A stretch of DNA of 64,000 bases from Streptomyces sp. JJ36 (GTDB taxonomy: Bacteria; Actinomycetota; Actinomycetes; Streptomycetales; Streptomycetaceae), in NCBI RefSeq assembly GCF_021696945.1, contig NZ_JACYHE010000012.1:1-64000 (forward strand), written 5' to 3'. Of this stretch, positions 15,016-23,129 are shown in pieces. How positions within the stretch are numbered: the stretch's first letter is position 1; each line of letters opens with the position of its first letter. The notes under the pieces were generated by a model. It was not told where the DNA came from, made no database searches, and saw only the letters and a list, made by a program, of their open reading frames with translations. Both the position numbers and the translations under genes were made by a program.

Positions 15016-16695
15016 ATGGCTACCCATGAGGTCTTCAATCAGCCACCGGAGCCGGCCGGCTTCAGCGCCCTGGACGAGCCCGCCCTGCTGGAGGCGGTGC
15101 GCCGGGACGGCGCCGGCTGGGGCGAGCCGGAGCTGCGCGAGCTCGGCGCGCTCGCCGGCTCCGCCGAGGTGCAGGAGCTGGCGCGCTGGGCCGAGGAGAG
15201 CCCGCCCCGGCTGCGCACCCACGACCGGTACGGGCACCGGGTGGACGAGGTGGAGTTCCATCCGGCCTGGCACCGGCTGATGACCACGGCCGTGGAGCAC
15301 GGGCTGCACGCCGCACCCTGGGCGGAGCGGCGCCCCGGCGCGCACCTGCTGCGAGCGGCCGCGTTCTACCTGTGGTCCCAGGCGGAGGCCGGCCACGGCT
15401 GCCCGGTCTCCATGACCTACGCCGCGGTGCCCGCGCTGCGCGCGGAGCCGCCCCTGGCCGCGCTGTACGAACCGCTGCTCGCCGCCCGCCGCTACGACTA
15501 CGGCCTGCGCCCGCCGCTGGGCAAGGCCGGGCTGATCGCCGGCATGTCGATGACCGAGAAGCAGGGCGGCTCGGACGTACGGAGCAACACCACCCGGGCG
15601 GTGCCGGACGGCCGCGACGAGGCGGGCGAGCGGTATCGCATCACCGGCCACAAGTGGTTCACCTCGGCGCCGATGAGCGACGTCTTCCTCACCCTGGCCC
15701 AGACCGAGGAGGGTCCGACCTGCTTCCTGCTCCCCCGGGTGCTGCCGGACGGTACCCGCAACGCACTGCGCCTCCAGCGGCTCAAGGACAAGCTGGGCAA
15801 CCGCTCCAACGCCTCCGCCGAGGTCGAGTACGAGGAGGCCCTGGTCTGGCGGGTGGGCGAACCGGGCCGCGGGGTGCGCACCATCGTGGAGATGGTGAAC
15901 ATGACCCGCCTGGACTGCGTCCTCGGCACCGCGGCCGGGATGCGGGCCGGACTGCGGCAGGCCCTGCGCCACACCGCCTACCGCCGCGCCTTCGGCGCCC
16001 CGCTCGCGGAGCAGCCGCTGATGCGCCAGGTGCTGGCCGACCTGGCCGTCGAGTCGGAGGCCGCGACGGTGCTGGGGATGCGGCTGGCCGCCGCCCTGGA
16101 CCGCTCGCTGGCCGGGGACACCGGCGAGGCGGCGCTGCGCCGGCTCGGGCTGGCGGCCGGCAAGTACTGGGTCTGCAAGCGCGGTGCCGCGCACGCCGCC
16201 GAGGCCCTCGAATGCCTGGGCGGCAACGGCTATGTCGAGGAGTCCGGCATGCCCCGGCTCTACCGCGAGGCGCCGCTGCTCTCCATCTGGGAGGGCTCGG
16301 GCAACGTGGCCGCGCTCGACGTGCTGCGGGCGCTGGCGAAGGAGCCGGAGGCGCTGGACGCGTTCTGGGCCGAGGTGGACGCCGCGGCCGGCGCCGACCG
16401 GCATCTGGACGCGTCCGTCGCCGCGCTGCGCAAGGAACTGCCCACCCTCGCCGACCCGGGCCAGGCCCAGCTCCGGGCCCGCAGCGTGGCCGAGCGGATG
16501 ACGCTGGTGCTGCAGGGCTCCCTGCTGGTGCGGCACAGCAGCCCCGCCGTCGCGGACGCCTTCTGTGCCTCCCGGCTGGGCGGCGGCTGGGGCCACGCCT
16601 TCGGGACGCTTCCCCCGGAGACCGACCTGGCCGGGGTCCTGGAGCGGAGCCGGGTGCCCGCGGGCGGCGCGGGGTCCGGCGGGGCCGCCGCGTGA
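15016..16695 (+). CDS. acyl-CoA dehydrogenase, AidB-like group
   Basis: A 559-residue flavoprotein, longer than classical 380-400-residue acyl-CoA dehydrogenases and matching the AidB/isovaleryl-type large group. Landmarks: GCPVSMTYAAVPALR, MSMTEKQGGSDVRSNTT (FAD/substrate loop), ITGHKWFTSAPMSD, LGNRSNASAEVEYEEA, ECLGGNGYVEESGMPRLYREAPLLSIWEGSGNVAALDVLRAL. The WEGSGN segment is typical of AidB-like proteins. E. coli AidB binds DNA and is induced by alkylation; this need not hold here. ATG 15016 follows the hairpin described at 14971. The stop overlaps the GTG of the crotonase gene by 4 nt (GTGA), so the two are translationally coupled. Confidence 0.92.
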   Translation: MATHEVFNQPPEPAGFSALDEPALLEAVRRDGAGWGEPELRELGALAGSAEVQELARWAEESPPRLRTHDRYGHRVDEVEFHPAWHRLMTTAVEHGLHAAPWAERRPGAHLLRAAAFYLWSQAEAGHGCPVSMTYAAVPALRAEPPLAALYEPLLAARRYDYGLRPPLGKAGLIAGMSMTEKQGGSDVRSNTTRAVPDGRDEAGERYRITGHKWFTSAPMSDVFLTLAQTEEGPTCFLLPRVLPDGTRNALRLQRLKDKLGNRSNASAEVEYEEALVWRVGEPGRGVRTIVEMVNMTRLDCVLGTAAGMRAGLRQALRHTAYRRAFGAPLAEQPLMRQVLADLAVESEAATVLGMRLAAALDRSLAGDTGEAALRRLGLAAGKYWVCKRGAAHAAEALECLGGNGYVEESGMPRLYREAPLLSIWEGSGNVAALDVLRALAKEPEALDAFWAEVDAAAGADRHLDASVAALRKELPTLADPGQAQLRARSVAERMTLVLQGSLLVRHSSPAVADAFCASRLGGGWGHAFGTLPPETDLAGVLERSRVPAGGAGSGGAAA

Positions 16696-17444
16696 CCGTA
16701 CGGGTGGAGCGGCAGGGGCCGGTGACCACGGTGGTGCTGGACCGGCCGGAGGCCCGTAACGCGGTGGACGGCCCGACCGCCGCGGCGCTCGCCGGCGCCT
16801 TCCGGGCGTTCGAGGCGGACGCGGGGGCACGGGCCGCGGTGCTGTGGGGCGCGGGCGGGACCTTCTGCGCGGGCGCCGACCTCAAGGCGATCGGCACGGC
16901 CCGGGGCAACCGGGTGGAGCCGGACGGGGACGGCCCGATGGGGCCCACCCGGATGCGGCTGAGCAAGCCGGTGATCGCCGCGGTAGGCGGTCACGCGGTG
17001 GCGGGCGGCCTGGAACTCGCCCTCTGGTGCGACCTGCGGGTGGCCGAGGAGGACGCCGTCTTCGGGGTGTTCTGCCGCCGCTGGGGCGTACCGCTGATCG
17101 ACGGCGGCACGGTACGGCTGCCGCGGCTGGTCGGTGCCGGACGGGCCATGGACCTGGTCCTCACCGGGCGTCCCGTGCCCGCGCCCGAGGCCCACGGGAT
17201 GGGCCTGGCGGACCGGCTGGTGCCGCCGGGCGAGTCCCGGGCGGCCGCCGAGCGGCTGGCGGCCGAGCTCGCCGCCCTGCCGCAGGCGTGCCTGCGCAGC
17301 GACCGGGCGGCGCTGCTGGACCAGGAGGGACTCCCGGAGGAGGAGGCGCTGGCCGCGGAACTGCGGCACGGGCGGGAGGTGCTCGCGGAGGCGGTCGGCG
17401 GTGCGGCCCGGTTCGCCGCCGGGGAGGGGCGGCACGGCGCCTGA
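16692..17444 (+). CDS. enoyl-CoA hydratase/isomerase (crotonase) family protein, one catalytic Glu replaced
   Basis: A 250-residue crotonase-fold protein: TVVLDRPEARNAV, FCAGADLKAI (CoA/oxyanion loop, residues 58-67), AAVGGHAVAGGLELALWCDLRVAEEDAVFGVFCRRWGVPLIDGGTVRLPRLVG. The first catalytic glutamate of classical hydratases is present (E108 in GLELA) but the second, 20 residues later, is a cysteine (C128). That points away from plain 2-enoyl-CoA hydration toward another crotonase reaction. GTG 16692 overlaps the acyl-CoA dehydrogenase stop by 4 nt. Its substrate is presumably the product of that enzyme. Confidence 0.88.
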   Translation: MTVRVERQGPVTTVVLDRPEARNAVDGPTAAALAGAFRAFEADAGARAAVLWGAGGTFCAGADLKAIGTARGNRVEPDGDGPMGPTRMRLSKPVIAAVGGHAVAGGLELALWCDLRVAEEDAVFGVFCRRWGVPLIDGGTVRLPRLVGAGRAMDLVLTGRPVPAPEAHGMGLADRLVPPGESRAAAERLAAELAALPQACLRSDRAALLDQEGLPEEEALAAELRHGREVLAEAVGGAARFAAGEGRHGA

Positions 17445-17649
17445 GCCCCCGGAGGCGGGGCCGGCACGTTCCTGATCCGCAACGCCCGCGTGGAGCGCGT
17501 GGGCTGATCCGGAGACACCACGGCCGGAGGCCGTGCGGTCCGCCCGGGTGCCCTCGGCCGGACGGACCACGACGGCTGTGCCGTGGGCGGCGGGCTCCCC
17601 CCGTCCTCCTTCCGGGCGGGAGCCCGGCCGCCCGGCGGGCGCCGCCGGC

Positions 17650-18639
17650 TCAGGGCACCACCAGGATCTTGCGGCCCTGCCCCGCGGCGAAGCGGTCCAG
17701 CGCCCCCGGGTAGCTGTCCAGCGGCATCCGGTCGCTGATGAAGACCTCCGGGTCGAGGACGCCGCCGGCGAACAGCTCGGCCGCCCGCTCGTAGCTGTGC
17801 AGCACGGCCATGGAGCCGGTGATGGTGATCTCCTGGTTGTAGATGCGGTACGGCTCGATGGTGGCCGTGGTGGCGTAGTCGGAGACGCCGAACTGCAGGA
17901 AGGTCCCGGCCTTGGCGACCCGCCCGAGGCCGTCCTGGATGGCCGCCGCGTTGCCCGTGGCGTCGATGACCAGGTCCCAGCCCTCCGGCCGGTCCAGCTC
18001 GTCGGCGCGCGCGGCCGCCCGGGTACAGCCCAGCCGGCGGGCCGTCTCCAGCCGGTCCGGATTGAGGTCGAGGACGTCCACCGCGGCCGCGCCGGTCCGC
18101 TTGGCCAGCTCCAGCATCATCAGGCCCATGGTGCCGGATCCGTAGATCAGCACATGGGCGCCGAGCCGGCTGCGCAGCACGTCGTAACCGCGCACCGCGC
18201 AGGACAGCGGTTCGATCAGCGCGGCGTCCTGGGTGCGCACGTGGTCCGGCAGGCGCACGCAGTTGGCCACCGGGGCGACGGCGTACTGTGCGGCACCCCC
18301 GGCGGTGCTGACGCCGATGGCTGCCCAGCGGTCGCAGAGGTTGTTGTGCCCGGTGCGGCAGTAGCGGCACTCGTAGCAGTAGAGGGAGGGGTCGACGGCC
18401 ACCCGGTCGCCGACCGCCAGCTCGCTCACCTCGCTGCCCGTGCCGACCACCTCGCCGGCGAACTCGTGGCCCGGCACCAGCGGCAGCGACGGCGCGAACT
18501 CCCCCTGCAGGATGTGCAGGTCGGTGCCGCACAGCCCGCAGGCCGCCACCTCCACCACGACCTCGCGGGGTCCCGGCGTGGGGTCGGGCACGGTGGTCAC
18601 GGAGACCTTGCCGGGGGCTTCGACGAGGGCGGCCTTCAT
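17650..18639 (-). CDS. zinc-dependent alcohol (polyol) dehydrogenase
   Basis: A 329-residue medium-chain dehydrogenase: CGLCGTDLHILQGEF (catalytic Zn Cys), GHEFAGEVVGTGSEV (Zn His-Glu), YCYECRYCRTGHNNLC (four structural Zn Cys), and the NAD loop LIYGSGTMGLMMLELAKRTGA with DLNPDR after it, an Asp that favours NAD over NADP. Such enzymes oxidise sorbitol, threonine or related polyols. The ATG overlaps the TGA of the permease gene by 4 nt, so it is the last gene of the ABC operon and probably oxidises the imported substrate in the cytoplasm. Confidence 0.93.
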   Translation of the reverse strand: MKAALVEAPGKVSVTTVPDPTPGPREVVVEVAACGLCGTDLHILQGEFAPSLPLVPGHEFAGEVVGTGSEVSELAVGDRVAVDPSLYCYECRYCRTGHNNLCDRWAAIGVSTAGGAAQYAVAPVANCVRLPDHVRTQDAALIEPLSCAVRGYDVLRSRLGAHVLIYGSGTMGLMMLELAKRTGAAAVDVLDLNPDRLETARRLGCTRAAARADELDRPEGWDLVIDATGNAAAIQDGLGRVAKAGTFLQFGVSDYATTATIEPYRIYNQEITITGSMAVLHSYERAAELFAGGVLDPEVFISDRMPLDSYPGALDRFAAGQGRKILVVP

Positions 18640-19529
18640 TTCACGGCTCCTAGCGACAGGCCCTGGACCAGCTTGTCCTGGGCGGCGAACCCGGCGGCGA
18701 GCACCGGGAGGGAGATGACGAGCGACGCGGCGCACACCTTGGCCAGGAAGAGCCCCTGGCTGGTGACGAAGCCGGTCAGGAAGACGGGCGCGGTCTGGGC
18801 CTTGACCCCGGTCAGCACCAGGGCGAACAGCATCTCGTTCCAGCTGAAGATGAAGCAGATCAGCGCCGTGGCGGCCATCCCGGGCCCGGCGATCGGCGCG
18901 ATCACCCGGGCGAGGATGGTGGGCAGCCGGGCGCCGTCGATCTGGGCGGCCTCGATCAGCGAACCGGGCACCTCGGCGAGGAAGGACTGCATCATCCAGA
19001 CCGCGATCGGCAGGTTCATCGCGGTGTAGAGGAGGACGAGCAGCCAGATGTTGTCGAGCATCCCGGTGTTCTTGGCGAAGAGATAGACCGGAAGCAGCCC
19101 GGCGACGATCGGCAGCATCTTCGTGGAGAGGAAGAAGAAGAGCACGTCGCGCCACTTGCGCACGGGACGCAGCGAGAGCGCGTACGCCGCCGGGAGCGCC
19201 AGCAGCAGGACCAGCAGGGTGGAGACCACCGAGGCGGTGGTCGAGTTGATCAGCGGCGGCCACGGTCCGCCGGTGCCGCCGCCGAAGAAGTTCCGGTAGG
19301 CGTCCAGGGTGAGCGGGGCCGCGAAGGACGGCGGGTTGGTCGCGGCGTCGGCCTCGGAGTGGAACGAGGTGAGCACCATCCAGGCGACGGGAAGGAAGAA
19401 GACCAGCGCCACGAGCCAGGTGACCAGCCCGAGGGCGGTGCTGCGCCGCCGGGCGCGGCGTACGGGGTCGGGCGGCCCCGCGGGGCGCGCCCGTCCGGCA
19501 GCGGGTGCGCTCGGTGCGGTGGTGGTCAT
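18636..19529 (-). CDS. carbohydrate ABC transporter permease (second subunit, MalG-type)
   Basis: A 297-residue inner-membrane protein with six predicted helices, the first being LGLVTWLVALVFFLPVAWMVLTSF. The EAA loop that contacts the ATPase is visible (LIEAAQIDGARLPTILARVIAPIAGPG). The N-terminus is Ala/Pro/Arg rich. It overlaps both neighbours by 4 nt. Sequence features such as FHSEADAATNPPSF resemble sorbitol/mannitol (SmoG-type) permeases. No ATPase gene is in the cluster. Confidence 0.93.
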   Translation of the reverse strand: MTTTAPSAPAAGRARPAGPPDPVRRARRRSTALGLVTWLVALVFFLPVAWMVLTSFHSEADAATNPPSFAAPLTLDAYRNFFGGGTGGPWPPLINSTTASVVSTLLVLLLALPAAYALSLRPVRKWRDVLFFFLSTKMLPIVAGLLPVYLFAKNTGMLDNIWLLVLLYTAMNLPIAVWMMQSFLAEVPGSLIEAAQIDGARLPTILARVIAPIAGPGMAATALICFIFSWNEMLFALVLTGVKAQTAPVFLTGFVTSQGLFLAKVCAASLVISLPVLAAGFAAQDKLVQGLSLGAVK

Positions 19530-20497
19530 GCTCGGGAGACCTCCTCGCTGAAGAGGGACGAGACCACCCGCAGCGCGAAGGTGGCGATCACCAGCGAGCC
19601 GATGACGACCAGCACGCCGGCGGCGGAGGCGAGTCCGTAGTCGTGCGCCTTGTAGAAGGTCTGGTAGATCGTGTACGGCAGGTTGGCGGTGCCCAGACCG
19701 CCGCGGGTGAGGGTGTAGACGGCGTCGAAGTGCTGCACGATGTAGATCGAGCCGAGCAGCGCCCCGAGCTCCAGATAGCGGCGCAGGTGGGGCAGTGTGA
19801 GATAACGGAAGATCTGCCAGTTCCCGGCGCCGTCCAGCCGGGCCGCCTCGACCATCTCCAGCGGCCGGCTCTGCAGCCCGGCCAGCAGGATCAGCATCAT
19901 GAAGGGCGTCCACTGCCAGACCAGCGAGGCCTCGACGGCGAGCAGGGGCATGTCCGAGATCCAGTCCGGCTGGACGGGGTCCTCGATGCCCACCAGGCCG
20001 CCGAGGGTGTTGAGCAGCCCGTTGAGGAGGCCGTACTCCGGGTTGTAGAGCACGTGTTTCCAGAGCAGCGCGGCCGCGATCGGCACCAGCAGGAAGGGGG
20101 CGATGAGCAGAGTGCGCACCACGCCCCGGCCGCGGAAGCGGCGGTCCAGGAGCAGCGCCAGGCCGAGCCCGAGCACCAGGCTGACCAGCACCACCGTGGC
20201 GGTGAGCACCGCGGTGGTGAGCACGGACTCGCGCAGCGAGGGATCGCTGAGCACGGACTCGTAGTTGGAGAGCCCGGTGAACTTCCGGGCGTCGGGGTAG
20301 AGGGAGTTCCAGTCGAAGAGCGAGATCACCAGCGTCGCCGCGAACGGCAACTGGGTGACCGCGATCAGGAACACCAGCGCGGGCAACAGCGGGGCTCGGG
20401 TGGCCCAGTTCCGCAGCCGCCGCCCCCGGCGTGCGGGCCGGGGCCCGGACGCCGGGGACGTGGTGGGCGGCGGAGCCGCCACGGGGGAGTCGATCAT
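19526..20497 (-). CDS. carbohydrate ABC transporter permease (first subunit, MalF-type)
   Basis: A 323-residue membrane protein with helices from about residue 33 (ATRAPLLPALVFLIAVTQLPFAATLVISLFDWNSLYP) and an EAA loop (MVEAARLDGAGNWQIFRYLTLPHLRRYL). The motif SLFDWN..RKFTGLSNYESVLSDP is typical of polyol/sugar permeases. ATG 20497 overlaps the stop of the binding-protein gene by 4 nt. Pairs with the product of 18636-19529. Confidence 0.93.
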   Translation of the reverse strand: MIDSPVAAPPPTTSPASGPRPARRGRRLRNWATRAPLLPALVFLIAVTQLPFAATLVISLFDWNSLYPDARKFTGLSNYESVLSDPSLRESVLTTAVLTATVVLVSLVLGLGLALLLDRRFRGRGVVRTLLIAPFLLVPIAAALLWKHVLYNPEYGLLNGLLNTLGGLVGIEDPVQPDWISDMPLLAVEASLVWQWTPFMMLILLAGLQSRPLEMVEAARLDGAGNWQIFRYLTLPHLRRYLELGALLGSIYIVQHFDAVYTLTRGGLGTANLPYTIYQTFYKAHDYGLASAAGVLVVIGSLVIATFALRVVSSLFSEEVSRA

Positions 20498-21852
20498 CGG
20501 TTCCGGTACTCCTCGCCGACCTTCTCGGCCAGCCGCTGCGACTTCTTCAGGGCTTCCTCGACGGACTGGCGTCCGGCGATCGCGGCACTGATCTCCTGCG
20601 AGACCTTGGTCCCGAGCGAGGTGAACTCGGGGATGCCGACGAACTGGATGCCCGGCGCGGGACGCTTCTGGACCCCGGGGTCGCGCGGGTCGGCCTGGCT
20701 GATGGCCTCCCGGGTGACCTCGGCGAAGGCGGCCGCCTCCTCGCGGTACTGCGGGTTCTCGTACGTGGACTTGCGCTTGCCGCCCGGCACGTTGGCCCAG
20801 CCGATCTCCTTGCCGACCAGTTCCTCGTACTCCTTGCTGGTGGCCCAGGAGATGAACTCCCAGGCGTCCTCCGGGTTGTCGGAGGCCTTCTGCATGGCGA
20901 ACGCCCAGGTGTAGAGCCAGCCGGAGCTCTCGGTCTTGTCCACCGGGGCCGGGACATAACCGATCTTGCCCTTCACCGGGGACTTCGCCGCCTCCAGCGA
21001 GCCGGCGCCGGCGGTGGCGTCGTACCACATGGCGGACTTGCCCTGGGTCATGTTGTTCAGGCACTCGGCGTACCCGGCCTGCGCGGCGCCGGCCTCGCCG
21101 TGCTCCTGCACCAGGTCCACGTAGAACTTGGTGGCCTTGGTGAACTCCGGTGAGTCGAGCTGCGCCTGCCAGTCCGCGTCGAACCAGGTGCCGCCCATGG
21201 TGTTGACCACGGTGGTGAGCGGGGCGATGACCTCGCCCCAGCCGGGAAGTCCGCGCAGGCAGATCCCGGACATGTCCTTCTCCGCTGCGTCCACCTCGGC
21301 GGCGAGGTCGGCGACCTCGTCCCAGGTGGGCTTCTCGGGCATCTCCAGACCGTGCTTCTCGAAGACGTCCTTGCGGTACATCAGGAAGGAGGACTCGCCG
21401 TAGAAGGGCTCGGCGTAGACCTTGCCGTCCTCGGCGGTCAGCGAGAGCTGCATCGGCAGCAGGACGTCGTCCTGGTCAAAGCTCTTGTCCTCGGTGATGT
21501 ACGGGTCCAGGGCGTGCAGCCAGCCGTTCTTCGCGTATATCGGCGTCTCGTAGTTGCTGATGGTGGCGACGTCGTACTGGCCGGCCTGGTTGGAGAAGTC
21601 CTGGCTGATCTTGTCCCGGACCTCGTTCTCCGGCAGCACCGTGAAGTTGACCTCGATCCCGGTCTCCTCGGTGAAGTGCTCGGCGGTGAGCTTCTGCAGG
21701 TCGGTCATCTGCGGGTTGTTCACCATCAGGACGTTGATGGCGTTCCCGTCGCCGGAACCGCTGCCGCCGGCTCCGCTGCACGCGGCGAGCAACGCTCCCG
21801 CGGTCACCGCGACGGCCAGGGCCCGCACTCTGTCTCTGCTGGGGCTGCGCAT
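20494..21852 (-). CDS. extracellular solute-binding lipoprotein, polyol/sugar ABC transporter
   Basis: A 452-residue lipoprotein: basic N-terminus, hydrophobic stretch and lipobox LLAAC with Cys25, then a Gly/Ser linker and a family 1 binding-protein fold (NAINVLMVNNPQMTDLQKLTAEHFTEETGIEVNF, QGKSAMWYDATA, ISWATSKEY). The second of two in-frame ATGs (21852) is favoured because GGAG lies 7 nt upstream of it but only 1 nt from the ATG at 21858. First gene of a four-gene operon (binding protein, two permeases, dehydrogenase). Energy must come from an unlinked ATPase, as with the shared MsiK of Streptomyces; that is inference. Confidence 0.93.
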   Translation of the reverse strand: MRSPSRDRVRALAVAVTAGALLAACSGAGGSGSGDGNAINVLMVNNPQMTDLQKLTAEHFTEETGIEVNFTVLPENEVRDKISQDFSNQAGQYDVATISNYETPIYAKNGWLHALDPYITEDKSFDQDDVLLPMQLSLTAEDGKVYAEPFYGESSFLMYRKDVFEKHGLEMPEKPTWDEVADLAAEVDAAEKDMSGICLRGLPGWGEVIAPLTTVVNTMGGTWFDADWQAQLDSPEFTKATKFYVDLVQEHGEAGAAQAGYAECLNNMTQGKSAMWYDATAGAGSLEAAKSPVKGKIGYVPAPVDKTESSGWLYTWAFAMQKASDNPEDAWEFISWATSKEYEELVGKEIGWANVPGGKRKSTYENPQYREEAAAFAEVTREAISQADPRDPGVQKRPAPGIQFVGIPEFTSLGTKVSQEISAAIAGRQSVEEALKKSQRLAEKVGEEYRNR

Positions 21853-22041
21853 GGTCATGCTCCGGTCTCTCGTCCTGGGGGGAGGGGCTGGGTGGGCTGG
21901 GTGGGGCTTGTGCGTACACCGTCGTGTCGGGGGTGTTGCGTCCTGGTCGTGGCTGCCGTGCCCCGGCAGGGTGCCGCCGGGAGGGTGCCGGGGGCCGCAC
22001 CCCGCGGTACGGCGGGTGCGGTGGCGTTCCGGGCGGGGGTG

Positions 22042-22803
22042 TCAGACCCGGATCACTTGGGGCCCCCGGAGCGAGTACCGATGGGCCTCCGGGGCGGGCA
22101 GGCCGGTGGTGGTCACGATCGCTTCGAAGTCGCCGACCTCGGCGAAGCGGCAGAAGCTCACCGCGCCGAACTTGGTGTGCATGCCGGCGAAGACACGCCG
22201 CCGGGCGGCACGGAGGGCCTGGGCCTTGATCTCACTGACCGCGGGATCGGGGGTGGTGAGCCCGTGCTCGCGGGAGATGCCGTTGGCGCCGAGGAAGGCG
22301 AGATCGATGACGAAACCGGAGAGCATCTTGGTGGCCCAGTGATCGACGGTGGCCAGCGTGCCGCCGCGCAGCCGCCCGCCCAGCAGCAGCACGGTGCACT
22401 CCTCGGCCTCGGCCAGCGCGCCGGCTGCGGCGAGCGAGGCCGTGACCACCGTGAGCTGCCGGTCACGGGGCAGCGCCTCGGCGATGAGCTGCGGGGTGAA
22501 GCCCTCGTCGATGAAGACCGTCTCGGCGTCGCCGAGCAGGTCGACGGCGGCCGCGGCGATCCGCCGCTTCTCCGGTACGTGCATGGTGGTGCGGAAGGCG
22601 AGGGTCGTCTCGAAGCCCGCACTCTCCACCGGGTAGGCCCCGCCATGGGTACGGCGCAGGAGGCCGTGGGACTCGAGGACGCGCAGGTCGCGGCGGACGG
22701 TCTCGCGGGCCACCCCGAGGGCGGCGGCCAGCTCGCCCACGTCGACCGACCCGGCGCGGCGGGCCGTCCCGACGATCTCCCGCTGCCGTTCCTCCGCGCT
22801 CAT
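22042..22803 (-). CDS. DeoR/GlpR-family transcriptional regulator
   Basis: A 253-residue protein with an N-terminal DeoR helix-turn-helix (MSAEERQREIVGTARRAGSVDVGELAAALGVARETVRRDLRVLESHGLLRRTHGGA) and a C-terminal sugar-phosphate-binding DeoRC domain (TVFIDEGFTPQLIAEALP, TLATVDHWATKMLSGFVIDLAFLGANGIS..HGLTTPDPAVSEIKAQAL). Such regulators repress sugar or polyol operons and are released by phosphorylated sugars. It lies 189 nt upstream of, and in the same direction as, the ABC operon. ATG 22803 follows a purine-rich GGAGGAGAGGAG leader. A perfect 11-bp inverted repeat 45-72 nt upstream is a candidate operator. Confidence 0.93.
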   Translation of the reverse strand: MSAEERQREIVGTARRAGSVDVGELAAALGVARETVRRDLRVLESHGLLRRTHGGAYPVESAGFETTLAFRTTMHVPEKRRIAAAAVDLLGDAETVFIDEGFTPQLIAEALPRDRQLTVVTASLAAAGALAEAEECTVLLLGGRLRGGTLATVDHWATKMLSGFVIDLAFLGANGISREHGLTTPDPAVSEIKAQALRAARRRVFAGMHTKFGAVSFCRFAEVGDFEAIVTTTGLPAPEAHRYSLRGPQVIRV

Positions 22804-23129
22804 GACGCTCCCGTCTCCTCTCCTCCGTACGGGTGTCCCGGCCCGCTCCGAACGGGCATCCGGCTGCCCGTTCGGGCCCGTGGAGAGAGTTGTACAGGTC
22901 ACAGCATGGGGGAACCAGGCTCGTCGTGGAACGGATCGTGCCCGTTTTCGCCCGTACCCGGACCCGGGCCCAGGCCCCTGTTCCGGCGCGAACGCCGGAG
23001 CGAGGGGGTCCGGCGATGCCCGTTACCGGGCCCCGGCATGCCCGTTCGGTGCCCGTTCGGTCGCGGGGGTGCCCGTGCGGGGCCCCGGTCGGCCCGTACG
23101 GGCGGCCGGCAGGTGTGCCCCGCGGCGCC
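22804..23129. promoter_or_regulatory. deoR-like upstream region with inverted and direct TGCCCGTTCGG repeats
   Basis: A 326-nt spacer. A perfect inverted repeat (22848-22858 CCGAACGGGCA; 22865-22875 TGCCCGTTCGG; 6-nt spacer) lies just downstream of a minus-strand -10 candidate TACAAC. The half-site recurs exactly at 23039-23049 and 23050-23060 as a head-to-tail pair, and in weaker form at 22939, 23017 and 23070. This is the pattern expected for a regulator binding several half-sites. No ORF is seen. Confidence 0.6.
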
